From Poriferisodalis sp965208555 (lineage in GTDB: Bacteria > Actinomycetota > Acidimicrobiia > Acidimicrobiales > Poriferisodalaceae): 64,000 bases of DNA. This document shows positions 35,238-43,956 of the stretch, piece by piece. The position numbers were made by a program, and so were the translations under genes. The notes under the pieces are model-generated. The model saw nothing but the letters and a program-made list of their open reading frames with translations. It made no database searches and was not told where the DNA came from. Location: assembly GCF_965208555.1 (NCBI RefSeq), contig NZ_OZ242342.1, positions 1,302,001 through 1,366,000 on the forward strand, written 5' to 3'. Within the stretch, counting starts at the first letter, position 1. Each line of letters begins with the position of its first letter.

Positions 35238-35609
35238 GTGGCCCAGAACGTTCTCGGCAGCGAGCTGCAGCCGTGCTCCTATGACCCGCTGACCGGCTGG
35301 TTCCGCGACGGCTGCTGCAACACCGACTCGGGCGACTTCGGCGTGCACACCGTGTGCGCCGTGATGACGGCCGAGTTCCTGGAGTTCTCCGCCTCGGCCG
35401 GCAACGACCTATCAACGCCACAGCCAGCTACGGGCTTCGACGGGTTGAAGCCGGGCGACCAGTGGTGCCTGTGCGCCTCACGCTGGACCGAAGCGTTCGA
35501 GGCGGGCGTCGCTCCCCCGGTGGTGCTGGAGTCGACTCACGCCCGCACGCTGGAATGGGCCAGCCTGAGCGATCTAGAGGAGCACCGGTTCACCGGCAAC
35601 ACCGCCTGA
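35238..35609 (+). CDS. DUF2237 family protein
   Basis: A 123-residue soluble protein with the family sequence NVLGSELQPCSYDPLTGWFR, DGCCNTDSGDFGVHTVCAVM and GLKPGDQWCLCASRW, rich in conserved cysteines. GAGACT (35226-35231) is six bases before the GTG. Function unknown; the Cys pattern suggests metal or redox chemistry. Confidence 0.92.
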   Translation: MAQNVLGSELQPCSYDPLTGWFRDGCCNTDSGDFGVHTVCAVMTAEFLEFSASAGNDLSTPQPATGFDGLKPGDQWCLCASRWTEAFEAGVAPPVVLESTHARTLEWASLSDLEEHRFTGNTA

Positions 35610-35632
35610 GACCACGCCGCCAGCCCGCCGGG

Positions 35633-36166
35633 TTGGCGCGATTCGCTTGTGCTGCATTAACTTTGGCGCTTGCCTGCGGCTGCACCGGGGACAATCCGGA
35701 GAATTCTGCGACCGACGTCGGGTTGCGGCACCTGGTCGTCGAGTGCCGAGACATCATCGACACGGTCGCCGAACTCGTTCCCGACTACACGGCACACGGT
35801 TCCGACGGCGGCTTTGTGGCGTTGCCCACGAGGACACTGCAACTGGGGCGGTCGGGATCAGCGGACTCGGGCCATGAGGACTACCGATTCGCAAAATTCG
35901 GGCTGCTCGTGCGGCGCTCGCGGCAGGCCTTGCTGGAGATCGTGAGCGCTCCTGACGGCGCCTTCTTCAACTACGGAAGCAGCGCATTCGGGCCCGCCGA
36001 CACGCTCACGGCCGGACCCTGTGACTCCGATCGCGGTGACTGGGTCGTCTGGGCCGGCGGCATCTGGGTAAACGAACCCGGATGCGTCGAGGTGGTGGTC
36101 TCGTCGGAAGACGAGGAGATTCCCGCACAGCTGGCCGTCGGTGCGCCCTGCGACACGCGCACCTAG
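35633..36166 (+). CDS. Hypothetical lipoprotein
   Basis: The frame opens after the DUF2237 stop at a TTG (35633), the only reasonable start, giving 177 residues. The N-terminus LARFACAALTLALACGCTGD is a short signal with lipobox-like ALAC/ACGC cysteines. The remainder is acidic and beta-rich (GLRHLVVECRDIIDTVAEL), with three further cysteines. It looks like a secreted VOC-like or unknown domain; I do not recognise it. Confidence 0.65.
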   Translation: MARFACAALTLALACGCTGDNPENSATDVGLRHLVVECRDIIDTVAELVPDYTAHGSDGGFVALPTRTLQLGRSGSADSGHEDYRFAKFGLLVRRSRQALLEIVSAPDGAFFNYGSSAFGPADTLTAGPCDSDRGDWVVWAGGIWVNEPGCVEVVVSSEDEEIPAQLAVGAPCDTRT

Positions 36167-36194
36167 TGATGACGATGAGGGTCGGTGGGCGGCA

Positions 36195-36404
36195 TCAGGC
36201 GTCACCCGCAGCAGTGTCCCAGAGCGCCGCATCAGCCTCCGACCACTCCGCGAACGCCTCGGAATAGTCGAGCACCAGATCCGACGTGCGCAGGAGGCGG
36301 ATCGCTTGCCTGATCGTCGCTGACCGGGTTGGCAGCCGGTGCGCTTGCGCGTAGGCATCAAGCGTCTCGACGTCCTCGTCCGGGATGCTCACGCTCAGTC
36401 TCAT
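36195..36404 (-). CDS. Ribbon-helix-helix antitoxin-like protein, apparently orphan
   Basis: A 69-residue protein. MRLSVSIPDEDVETLDAYA and SATIRQAIRLLR form a ParD/CopG/MazE-type ribbon-helix-helix, and the acidic C-terminus (EWSEADAALWDTAAGD) is the usual toxin-binding tail. An ATG overlaps its stop as ATGA, where a toxin gene would begin, but that frame ends after ten codons at 36163. The toxin therefore seems lost. Confidence 0.85.
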   Translation of the reverse strand: MRLSVSIPDEDVETLDAYAQAHRLPTRSATIRQAIRLLRTSDLVLDYSEAFAEWSEADAALWDTAAGDA

Positions 36405-36519
36405 ACCAAAGCCTCATTTGAGCAAGAAGCCAAATATGGAAACTAACGGCGATGTCGCAGCGCACCTAGCACCCGGTCGGTGTTGGATCGGCTCGGGTGT
36501 CGCGAGAACGCCAGAGTTG

Positions 36520-37656
36520 TCAAGCGCGCCAGAGTCTGAGCAGTTCGCTGGCCGCGTACCAGCGGCGCGCACGGCCGACGGTTTCGGTGCCGACCTCAAT
36601 CTCTGACAGCACACCGTGCCTGGCAAGCGCCTCGAGGGCGGTCCTGCCAGTGCGCTCGCTGACGTCGAGCAAGCTGGCGACATCGGCCGAGTTGATGACC
36701 GGATGACCGGGAAGGAACCGAAGCAGCGCCCGGGCGGCGCTGTCGTGTCTCAACGAGCTGGTCATCCGGCTCCATTGCTCGATGAGTTCCTGCGACTCGT
36801 TGACGACGGCGTTGGTGAGATCCGCTGTTCGCTCGACGACCTGAGCGAACCACCGCACCCACGGCCCGGCGCGCCCGGTCTCGAACATGCGGAGCCCAGA
36901 GAGATACCCGCCGGCGTCGCGGGCGATCGCCATGCTGATCGGCGCCACCGAACGCTGTGTCACGCCAGCGCGCCGCAGGATGCGACTGACCAGCACCCGC
37001 CCGAGTCGACCGTTCCCGTCGCCGTAGGGGTGAATCGCCTCGAACTGCGCGTGCGCGATCGCCGAGCGTGACACCGCATCGAGGTCATCGTCGGCGTCTG
37101 CGAAGCGCACCAGGTCATCCATCAGACGCGGAATCTCCTCGGGCGGCGGGGGCACGTAGGCCGCATCGGAGGGCGAGGTGCCGCCGACCCATCCCAAGGC
37201 CGGCCTGAAGGTGCCGATCATCTCGGGGGGCAGGTCGCTGTTGCGCATCAACCGGTTGTGCCAGTCGTGCAGCATCGTGATGGTCAGCGTCTCGTGGGCG
37301 GTCTGCACGGAGCCGTCGATCACGGCAAGGTTGTCCGCCACCCACCCAGCCGCCCCGCCGAGTCCGATGCGCTCAGCGACGAGCACCGAGGTCACCGGTT
37401 CTCGCAGCCCTTCGATCCCCGACGAGGCAATGCCCTCGTGGCGCATCAGCAGGCGTGCCAGCGCTTCCCACGTCACGGGCAGTCGCTGATCAGCGAGCCG
37501 CAATGCCGCGACGGCCCGCTCGGCACTGCGAACATCCGGTGTCGACAGCGTCAAGTCGCGCTGAGACAGCTCGGCGGGAACCCATGCCGCGACCGTGTGT
37601 CCGCGCCACTCGACGGCCGCTGACCGCCCGGCTGTTCCTTCCGCAATCGCCTCCAT
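36520..37656 (-). CDS. Fic-family AMP-transferase with N-terminal inhibitory helix
   Basis: A 378-residue class II Fic protein. The inhibitory motif is Ser78-xxx-Glu82-Gly83 (SSGIEGL). The catalytic loop is HPYGDGNGRLGR near residue 207-218, with the His, the phosphate-binding Asp/Asn and both Arg intact. The flap and dimer region VGGTSPSDAAYVPPPPEEI lies near 157. A C-terminal winged-helix part follows (VINSADVASLLDVSERTGRT). Such proteins transfer AMP to a target hydroxyl and can undo it. It stands alone; no partner gene was seen. Confidence 0.93.
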   Translation of the reverse strand: MEAIAEGTAGRSAAVEWRGHTVAAWVPAELSQRDLTLSTPDVRSAERAVAALRLADQRLPVTWEALARLLMRHEGIASSGIEGLREPVTSVLVAERIGLGGAAGWVADNLAVIDGSVQTAHETLTITMLHDWHNRLMRNSDLPPEMIGTFRPALGWVGGTSPSDAAYVPPPPEEIPRLMDDLVRFADADDDLDAVSRSAIAHAQFEAIHPYGDGNGRLGRVLVSRILRRAGVTQRSVAPISMAIARDAGGYLSGLRMFETGRAGPWVRWFAQVVERTADLTNAVVNESQELIEQWSRMTSSLRHDSAARALLRFLPGHPVINSADVASLLDVSERTGRTALEALARHGVLSEIEVGTETVGRARRWYAASELLRLWRA

Positions 37657-37696
37657 TACGGAAGGATACTAGAAGAACTCTCCGCAACGATTGGAC

Positions 37697-38773
37697 CTAC
37701 GGAAGGCTGCGGTCGGGGCGGAGCTGGATTGGCTCGGGCGGCACGAGGACGCCGTGGAGCAGTGCCCGATCGCCCAAGGGTCGGGACAGTTCGACGATTG
37801 CGTGTACGTCCGGGTTGCCGGGGCAGTCGGCCATGCCGACGTAGGGCACTACGGCGAAGGCCACCAGCACGGCGTCGTCGGTCTCGATGACCTGCGGTCC
37901 CCGCAGCGCATCGCCCATCTCACGGCCGCTGGTGCAGCCGGCTTCGGTCACCAGCAGCTGGATGCGGGTGTCGGCAGGTTCCGGCAGCGCCGCTGGATCG
38001 AGATGGACGGCGGCATGGCTGAGCCCCGGCGGCAGCACCACTCGGTTCTCGCATCGGGTGGAGCTGAGGCCACGGCCGCCCCACCAGCAGTCGGTCGGCG
38101 GTTCGCCAGCGGTGTCGAGGGGGATGATGTCGAGCGACCCACTGGGTGGCTCGACGCTGTAGATGACTTCCAGGCAGATCATCTCTGCGGGCACGATGTT
38201 GGCGAGGCGTTCGAGCGTGGCGTCCGTCGGGTCCACGAAGTCAAGCGACACCCGGTTCCGAACGGTCCAGATGCCGATGCCTTGCATTCCCTGGAGGCGC
38301 CCGATGGATGCCTGGAGGTCCAGGAGTGCTGCGTGGGAATGATCGACCTTGACCACGTCGAAGGGCGTGTCCGGCGGCAGCAGCGCTTCCAGCGCTTGAC
38401 GGTGGGCCTCGATGTTGCCGGTGAACGCCGCAACGATGGCCCCGCCGGGCGCCGCGCCATTCCACATGAAGCCGAACTCGTCGCTGTGCTTCGCCCCGTA
38501 CTCGCCGACGGTGTCGAATACCGATGAGGGCAGGCTGTCGTAGGCCGGCCCTGGACCGAAGATGCTCTCGACGTCGGGGATGTCATCGCATGCCGCGAAT
38601 GCACCGATGGTGGGGGCGACGGTTGCCGGGGACGGTTGAGCGCTCTCTTCGGCGAGGGACCCGGCGGTCGAGACCTGTTCGGTCCGGCCGGTCGAGCCGC
38701 ACGCTGCAGCAGCGAGAACGGCGACAGCTCCGAGGGCCCAAGCACAGGCCCGCAGCCGCAACCGTGCTGCCAT
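37697..38773 (-). CDS. Hypothetical lipoprotein
   Basis: A 358-residue exported protein. ATG 38773 gives an ideal lipoprotein signal (RLRLRACAWALGAVAVLAAA then Cys), which an upstream start would spoil. A Thr/Ser/Pro linker is followed by a domain with several cysteines (CDDIPDVESIFG, CLEVIYSVEPPSG, CWWGGRGL, TRCENRVVL). The family is not recognised. It is read toward the Fic gene with a 40-base gap but no clear functional link. Confidence 0.8.
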   Translation of the reverse strand: MAARLRLRACAWALGAVAVLAAAACGSTGRTEQVSTAGSLAEESAQPSPATVAPTIGAFAACDDIPDVESIFGPGPAYDSLPSSVFDTVGEYGAKHSDEFGFMWNGAAPGGAIVAAFTGNIEAHRQALEALLPPDTPFDVVKVDHSHAALLDLQASIGRLQGMQGIGIWTVRNRVSLDFVDPTDATLERLANIVPAEMICLEVIYSVEPPSGSLDIIPLDTAGEPPTDCWWGGRGLSSTRCENRVVLPPGLSHAAVHLDPAALPEPADTRIQLLVTEAGCTSGREMGDALRGPQVIETDDAVLVAFAVVPYVGMADCPGNPDVHAIVELSRPLGDRALLHGVLVPPEPIQLRPDRSLP

Positions 38774-39007
38774 GCCGTCCGGCTTACTACGCGCTCCGAG
38801 GGGCAGCCAGGCACAGCGCCCGATTGACACCGAGTTGCCGTCGATTCGACACAGCTCCGCCGAGGCCGGTCGGCTTCATCGGAAAATCGGTTTCTGCCGG
38901 TGAGTGTGCGCGGGTAGGTTCAGGCGTGCCTCGCTGCCCGGCTGATGCGGCGGTCTACCAGAACCCGAACGAGCGCATGTGTGCGCCGCGACGCCCGGCG
39001 AGGCCCG

Positions 39008-39427
39008 ATGTCCGCCACTGAGACGACCGCCGCAATGACCTCACCGGCCGAGCACGACAGCTCGATTCCGCCCGACACCGGCGCCCAGGGCGCGGCGGCA
39101 TCCGCTGCTCCTGCCGCCGCGCTGGAGTCGCGGCGCGGTCGGGAGGCAGCGCGGCGCACGGTCTCGCCGAACGTGGTGATCAGCGTGCTGGGCGGGTTCA
39201 TCGCAGCGCTGCTCACCGCGCTGAGCGCGCTGATGGTGGTGCAGTTCAACTCGCTCGGCAACCGCATCGACAACCTCGGTACCGAGCTGCGCGCCGAGAT
39301 GGCCTCGCTGCGCGCCGAGACCCAAGCAGGGTTCCGTGAAGTCAACGCAATCCTGCTCGACCACACAGAGCGGCTCGCTCGTCTCGAAGCCGCCGCAGGC
39401 CTGCCCCCTCCGACGACTCTGCCGTGA
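39008..39427 (+). CDS. Small membrane-anchored coiled-coil protein A
   Basis: A 139-residue protein: Ala/Ser-rich N-terminus, one membrane segment (VVISVLGGFIAALLTALSAL near 57-76), then a heptad helix (RIDNLGTELRAEMASLRAET). ATG 39008 has GCGAGG close upstream. The next gene starts inside its stop codon and has the same architecture, so the two probably form a membrane complex. Function unknown. Confidence 0.75.
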   Translation: MSATETTAAMTSPAEHDSSIPPDTGAQGAAASAAPAAALESRRGREAARRTVSPNVVISVLGGFIAALLTALSALMVVQFNSLGNRIDNLGTELRAEMASLRAETQAGFREVNAILLDHTERLARLEAAAGLPPPTTLP

Positions 39428-39663
39428 TCGCAGCGATTGTCAGTGTGTTGGGTGCGGGCTTCTTGGCCATGCTCTTCTTCTTCATGCGCGGCATCCGGGC
39501 CGACATCGCTCAGCTCCGCACCGAAATGCGGGCTGAGTTCGCCGCAGTCAGAGGCGAACTGCAAGCGATGCGGGTGGACATCGCTGCGCTGCAGCAGACA
39601 GTGTCCCGCCACGACGGGATCCTCAGCGAGCAGAGTCGCCGGCTCGGCATGGCCACAAGCTGA
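39424..39663 (+). CDS. Small membrane-anchored coiled-coil protein B
   Basis: A 79-residue protein starting at GTG in a GTGA overlap with protein A. An N-terminal membrane segment (IVSVLGAGFLAMLFFFM) is followed by a coiled coil (ADIAQLRTEMRAEFAAVRGE) whose phrases repeat those of protein A. It is probably a shortened duplicate acting together with A. Confidence 0.75.
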   Translation: MIAAIVSVLGAGFLAMLFFFMRGIRADIAQLRTEMRAEFAAVRGELQAMRVDIAALQQTVSRHDGILSEQSRRLGMATS

Positions 39664-39695
39664 GCCCAGCGGTCAGCGGCGGGCAGACTGCGGCG

Positions 39696-40061
39696 GTGCG
39701 GATGCTGTGGCGCGGGGTGACGTTGGCGTGCCCGGCTTGTGGTGGTCGCGGGTTGTTTCGTCGGTGGAGGCTGTACGACATTCGGGAGCGCTGCCCGAGC
39801 TGCGGTCTGAAGTTCGCACGCATGGAGGGTCATTGGCTGGGGGCTGTGGCGGTGAACACGGTCGTCAGCGCGGCCGCGGTGCTGGGGACCGTCGTTGCGG
39901 CGATGCTGATCTGGGGCACTGATGTGAGCGGCGTGCTGCTGGCGGCGCTGGCCTTGCCGGTCGGCGTGGCGACACCGGTGCTGTTCGACCCGGTGTCACG
40001 CACCTTGTGGACAGCCATCGATGCGCTGATGCGGCCGCCGCAGCCGAGCGACTTCGACTGA
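39696..40061 (+). CDS. DUF983 zinc-ribbon membrane protein
   Basis: A 121-residue protein with two CxxCG knuckles (LACPACGGRG and ERCPSCGLKF) followed by two membrane segments, the DUF983 layout. GTG 39696 is supported by CAGACT (39684-39689) six bases upstream. Function unknown. Confidence 0.9.
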   Translation: MRMLWRGVTLACPACGGRGLFRRWRLYDIRERCPSCGLKFARMEGHWLGAVAVNTVVSAAAVLGTVVAAMLIWGTDVSGVLLAALALPVGVATPVLFDPVSRTLWTAIDALMRPPQPSDFD

Positions 40062-40141
40062 CCGGCGCCAATCCCGGAGCCCGGTCGAACCTCGGATGGC
40101 GCGGTCCCGGCATCCCGGGGCGCGGGTGTAGGTTCCGCTCG

Positions 40142-41743
40142 GTGACGCGCTCGGGACGACGCCCGAACATCCTGATCGTGATGGCGGATCAGCTGGCGCC
40201 TCACTTCACCGGCGCCTACGGCCATCCGGTGGTGCAGACCCCGGCGCTGGATGCGCTCGTCGGGCGGGGCGTGCGCTTCGATGCGGCGTACTGCAACTTC
40301 CCGCTGTGCGCGCCGTCACGGTTCTCGATGCTGTCGGGCCAGATGCCGGCGTCGATCGGGGCGTGGGACAACGGCGCCGAGTTCGCAGCGTCGGTGCCGA
40401 CGCTCGTGCACTACCTGCGGCTGCTGGGCTACCGCACGACGCTGTCGGGAAAGATGCACTTCATCGGCCCCGACCAGCTCCACGGCTTCGAGGAACGCCT
40501 GACCACCGACATCTACCCCTCGGGGTTTGCGCTGACGCCCGACTGGGAGGTGGCGGGGGTGCCGCCGAGCGATTGGTACACCATGGCCAGCCTGTCCGAA
40601 GCGGGCCCGGTGGTGACCAACTACCAGCACGACTTCGACGAGGAGGCCGGGTTCGCTGCCGTGCGGCATCTGTACGACCTGGCCCGGGCGACCGACGACG
40701 AGCGGCCGTTCTTCCTGGTGGCGTCGTTCACCCATCCCCACGATCCCTACGAGGCCCGCCAGCGGTGGTGGGACCTGTACGACCACGACGACATCGACCT
40801 GCCCGACCCGATCGCTCCCGACGCGGTCGATCCGCACACCCGGCGACTGTGGCGCGGCATCGGGGCCGAGGGCGTCGGCGTCACCCCCGAGCAGTGCCGC
40901 AACGCCCGCCACGGCTACTACGCCAACACCAGCTACTTCGACTCGTGGGTGGGGCGGCTGGTGGAGGTGCTGGACGAGACCGGACGCACCGACGACACGG
41001 TCGTGATCGCCATCGCCGACCACGGCGACATGCTGGGCGACCGCGGCACGTTCTTCAAGATGTGCTTCTTCGAGCGGGCGGCGCGGGTGCCGTTCGTGAT
41101 GGCCGGCCCAGGGGTGGCCAACCGTGCTGTGCCCGACGTGTGCTCGCTGGTCGATCTGCTGCCGACGCTGCTCGACATTGCGACCGACGGGGATGGCAGA
41201 GCCGGCTGGCCCGAGATGAGCACACCGCCCGCGGGGCGCAGCCTGTGGGAGCTGGCCTCGAATGGCGAGGCTGGCGGGAGTGGTGATGGCAGCGGCAAAG
41301 GCGACGGGGGCGATGGCGGCGGCAGTGGCATCGACGTCGGCGGCGAGGCGTTCGGCGAGTACACGTCGGTGCTCACCACCCAGCCCATGTTCATGATCCG
41401 CCGGGGGCGCCACAAGTGGATCCATTGCGGGGGCGACCCGCCCCTGCTGTACGACCTGGTCGACGATCCCCTCGAGCGCAACAACCTGGCGGCCGATCCG
41501 GCCCACGCCGAGCTCGCCGCAGCCTTCGCCGCAGAGACCGCCCAGCGCTGGGACAGCGCCGCCCTGCGCGACCAGGTCCTGGCATCGCAACGCTCCCGTC
41601 GGGTCGTCAGCGCCGCGACGCACGCCGCCGGAACCCCGTGGTGGGATTACAGCCCCCAGCGCAACGTCGCCGCCGAGTACGTCCGCGACGGCATGAACTG
41701 GCTCCACACCAGCCGCGGCAGCCGCATCCCCACCCCCCGCTGA
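40142..41743 (+). CDS. Sulfatase (formylglycine-dependent, Cys type)
   Basis: A 533-residue type I sulfatase or phosphonate monoester hydrolase-like enzyme. PNILIVMADQLAP gives the first metal Asp, and Cys56 in CAPSRFSML is the formylglycine precursor. HPHDPYEARQRWWDLY and IADHGDMLGDRG supply further metal residues. There is no signal peptide, so it is cytoplasmic and would need a formylglycine-generating enzyme encoded elsewhere. A Gly/Ser/Asp-rich insert (about residues 379-402) interrupts the C-terminal part. TAGGTT (40129-40134) lies seven bases before GTG 40142. Confidence 0.92.
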   Translation: MTRSGRRPNILIVMADQLAPHFTGAYGHPVVQTPALDALVGRGVRFDAAYCNFPLCAPSRFSMLSGQMPASIGAWDNGAEFAASVPTLVHYLRLLGYRTTLSGKMHFIGPDQLHGFEERLTTDIYPSGFALTPDWEVAGVPPSDWYTMASLSEAGPVVTNYQHDFDEEAGFAAVRHLYDLARATDDERPFFLVASFTHPHDPYEARQRWWDLYDHDDIDLPDPIAPDAVDPHTRRLWRGIGAEGVGVTPEQCRNARHGYYANTSYFDSWVGRLVEVLDETGRTDDTVVIAIADHGDMLGDRGTFFKMCFFERAARVPFVMAGPGVANRAVPDVCSLVDLLPTLLDIATDGDGRAGWPEMSTPPAGRSLWELASNGEAGGSGDGSGKGDGGDGGGSGIDVGGEAFGEYTSVLTTQPMFMIRRGRHKWIHCGGDPPLLYDLVDDPLERNNLAADPAHAELAAAFAAETAQRWDSAALRDQVLASQRSRRVVSAATHAAGTPWWDYSPQRNVAAEYVRDGMNWLHTSRGSRIPTPR

Positions 41744-41773
41744 GCGCCAGGCCGAAGCGACTCAGCCGCACGA

Positions 41774-41796
41774 GCCGCGGCGACCGATTCCGCGGC
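41774..41796. terminator. Hairpin between convergent sulfatase and DUF4032 genes
   Basis: GCCGCGG (41774-41780) and CCGCGGC (41790-41796) form a perfect stem in the 63-base gap between two facing genes, a candidate bidirectional terminator without T-tracts. Confidence 0.4.
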
Positions 41797-41806
41797 GACA
41801 GCAGCT

Positions 41807-43117
41807 TCAGGCGCTCCGTGTCTCTCCTGTGCGGCGGAGGAATGCGTCGTAGGGATCGGCCTCGTCCTCCTGGTCGATGATGGCCTTCTCCTTGGGGAGC
41901 CCGTCGAGCACGTCGTTGACGAAGGTCACCAAGGCTTCCTCGTTCTCGATCTGCCGGCCGGCGGCCCGGGAGAGCGCATTGCGGTGCGCGATGAACTCAT
42001 AGATGAGCTGGGCGTCGTCGAGCCGGTCCCGGTACCGGGCCGGAATCGCCGCGATGACCGGTTCGTAGCGCTCTGACAGCCATCGGTACGCCTTCACTGC
42101 CTCGGGCAGCGCCCCGCCGGCTTCGTGCTCGAGCGACAGGCCGTAGGCGTCGAGTGCGTTGAGCAGCGTGCGGGCCTGGTTCTCCTGCACTTCGAGCCCG
42201 GTCAGCTTTCGCAGACGCAGGTGCGCGTGCCCTTCCTCGACCACCACAGGCCGGATTCTCAGCCGGGAGCCGTCGGAGGATCGCACCACCGACAGCTCCT
42301 CCACATCGAATCCCATCGCGTTCAGGCGCTGGATTCGCTCATTGATGCGCCAGCGTTCGTCCGCGGAGATCTCGTCTTCTCGTGTCAGTTCGGCCCAGAC
42401 GCGGTGGTACCGGTCGACGAGGTCGTCGGTGATCTCGACCGGATCGACGTCGTCCTCGAGCAGCCCGCCGGCGATGGCGTCGTACAGGCCCCCCGTGATG
42501 TTCTCGACCCCGACGGCCAGGTCGTGCGCCCGAAGCGAATCGGTCAGTGCCGGGCGGCACTCTGCGGTCTCGGCATCGACCAGGTACGCCATCAGGGCGC
42601 CGGCGTCGCGCCGGAACAGGATGTTCGCCAGCGAGATGTCGCCCCAGTACATCCCTTCGAGGTGCAGCCGGGTGAACAGCACCACGGCCGCGTCGAGCAG
42701 CCGGTCGCGCAGCAGCGAGGGCGACGTCGTGCGGAACAGGTACTGGTAGGGAAGGGCGAAGTCCAAGAAGCGGGTGATGAGGACCGAATCAAGCTCCGAG
42801 CCGTCGGCGGCACGGCGCCCGCTCACCACCCCGACGGCGCGCACCGCCGGGAGCCGCTCGTCCTCGAGCTGCCGCAACACGCGGTACTCGTGCTCGGCCA
42901 ACGCCTGGGAGGTCTCCTTGAGGGCATAGACCCGGCCGTCGTACTGCACCATCCGCACGACGTGGCGGCTGAGCCCCCGCCGCACCCGGATCAGCCGCTC
43001 GGTGACGTCGTGCCACTGCTCGAGCGGCCGGTCCCACGGCAGGTCCAAGTAGTCGGGATGCCCCTGCCGGGTGAGGATCGAGAGCCCCGACTCAGCCCCG
43101 GGTTGATGTGCGGTCAT
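41807..43117 (-). CDS. DUF4032 / lipopolysaccharide-kinase-like protein
   Basis: A 436-residue protein. The N-terminal half has a kinase-like fold: VYALKETSQALAEHEYRVL with the ATP-site Lys near 71, LHLEGMYWGDISLANILF near 153 as a catalytic-loop equivalent, and AYLVDAETAE as the metal-binding segment. The C-terminal half matches DUF4032 (HRNALSRAAGRQIENEEAL). Targets are unknown. ATG 43117 is used; its start overlaps the upstream gene by 26 bases, so the pair is coupled. Confidence 0.88.
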   Translation of the reverse strand: MTAHQPGAESGLSILTRQGHPDYLDLPWDRPLEQWHDVTERLIRVRRGLSRHVVRMVQYDGRVYALKETSQALAEHEYRVLRQLEDERLPAVRAVGVVSGRRAADGSELDSVLITRFLDFALPYQYLFRTTSPSLLRDRLLDAAVVLFTRLHLEGMYWGDISLANILFRRDAGALMAYLVDAETAECRPALTDSLRAHDLAVGVENITGGLYDAIAGGLLEDDVDPVEITDDLVDRYHRVWAELTREDEISADERWRINERIQRLNAMGFDVEELSVVRSSDGSRLRIRPVVVEEGHAHLRLRKLTGLEVQENQARTLLNALDAYGLSLEHEAGGALPEAVKAYRWLSERYEPVIAAIPARYRDRLDDAQLIYEFIAHRNALSRAAGRQIENEEALVTFVNDVLDGLPKEKAIIDQEDEADPYDAFLRRTGETRSA

Positions 43118-43460
43118 CGATCTCGCGGACGAGGCTGGTGCCGGCGCCGGGCTGGCTCTCCCACTCCCATTCCTCGTGAAGCTCGAGCGGCCCGTCATCT
43201 GACACGACGATGCGGCTGCGGCAGTGCCCGTTGGCTGTCGTTCCGCTCGTCGTCAGGTGCGAGTAGCGGAAGTCCAGATTGTCGCCGTCGCGCCGCCCAA
43301 CGAGATGACCGAGCCGCACCGTGCCGCCCTGGTAGCGCGCCCACACCACCCCATCGGCTTCCTCGTGGTATTCGAAGCGCGTCTCTGACCCCACGTCGCC
43401 CCCAGGATCGTTGGCAACGCCGACAAAGACCCGCCCGTCGAGACTGGGTGCCGCCCTCAT
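43092..43460 (-). CDS. Conserved hypothetical protein (often annotated n-acetylglutamate synthase)
   Basis: A 122-residue all-beta protein: GRVFVGVANDPGGDVGSETR, FEYHEEADGVVWARYQGGTV, LDFRYSHL, and LHEEWEWES are the repeated strand motifs of a small family that has been labelled n-acetylglutamate synthase without proof. Function should be treated as unknown. It precedes and overlaps the DUF4032 gene. Confidence 0.8.
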   Translation of the reverse strand: MRAAPSLDGRVFVGVANDPGGDVGSETRFEYHEEADGVVWARYQGGTVRLGHLVGRRDGDNLDFRYSHLTTSGTTANGHCRSRIVVSDDGPLELHEEWEWESQPGAGTSLVREIDDRTSTRG

Positions 43461-43557
43461 GAGCGCCAGTCAACCAGCGCGCCATGCCCGCAATGTCGCC
43501 ACCAGACGGCTTCGTATGGCGCCGAAGCGGGGCACGTTGTCGAGCGGCGCAGGAGTC

Positions 43558-43719
43558 CTAGCTGTGGGTGCCGTTGACGAGCTCGTCTGTTGTCTTGGGA
43601 CGGAACATGTCCTTCGGCAAGTCAGCCAGGTTCACCCGGCGATTGGGCGAGTAGCCGCCCGCGTAGGTCGGGCGTGAGTCCCGGGACGGCTTACGTCTCG
43701 AGCGGCGCTTCTTGGCCAT
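43558..43719 (-). CDS. Small very basic protein, 53 residues
   Basis: The complement carries ATG 43719 with GGAG about nine bases upstream and a 53-codon frame to TAG at 43558. The N-terminus is Lys/Arg-rich (MAKKRRSRRKPSRDSR), followed by PTYAGGYSPNRRVNLADLPK. It could bind nucleic acid or the ribosome. The family is not recognised. The strong composition bias and ribosome site argue for a real gene. Confidence 0.6.
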   Translation of the reverse strand: MAKKRRSRRKPSRDSRPTYAGGYSPNRRVNLADLPKDMFRPKTTDELVNGTHS

Positions 43720-43956
43720 CGGTGTTCTCCGTTCCCGGTGCGGGTTCCATTTGAGACCCTAGCGATTCGATATCGGCCCACCTGAGCAAGATTCCGCCGC
43801 CCGTCCAGACGTAGTCGCCGCCGCGCCCTCGCACTTTGAGGTCACTCGGCACGAAGCGGCAAGCAGAACCAAGTCTGTTGTGCCACCGCTCTCTCGAACC
43901 CTCGACGCGTTGGCGACGCTAGAGTCGATCTCGCCTGTTGGGCACCATTTTGGTCC

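Noticed and set aside
42125..43462. 445-codon plus-strand frame
   Set aside because: Antisense to the DUF4032 gene, which has clear kinase-like and DUF4032 motifs.
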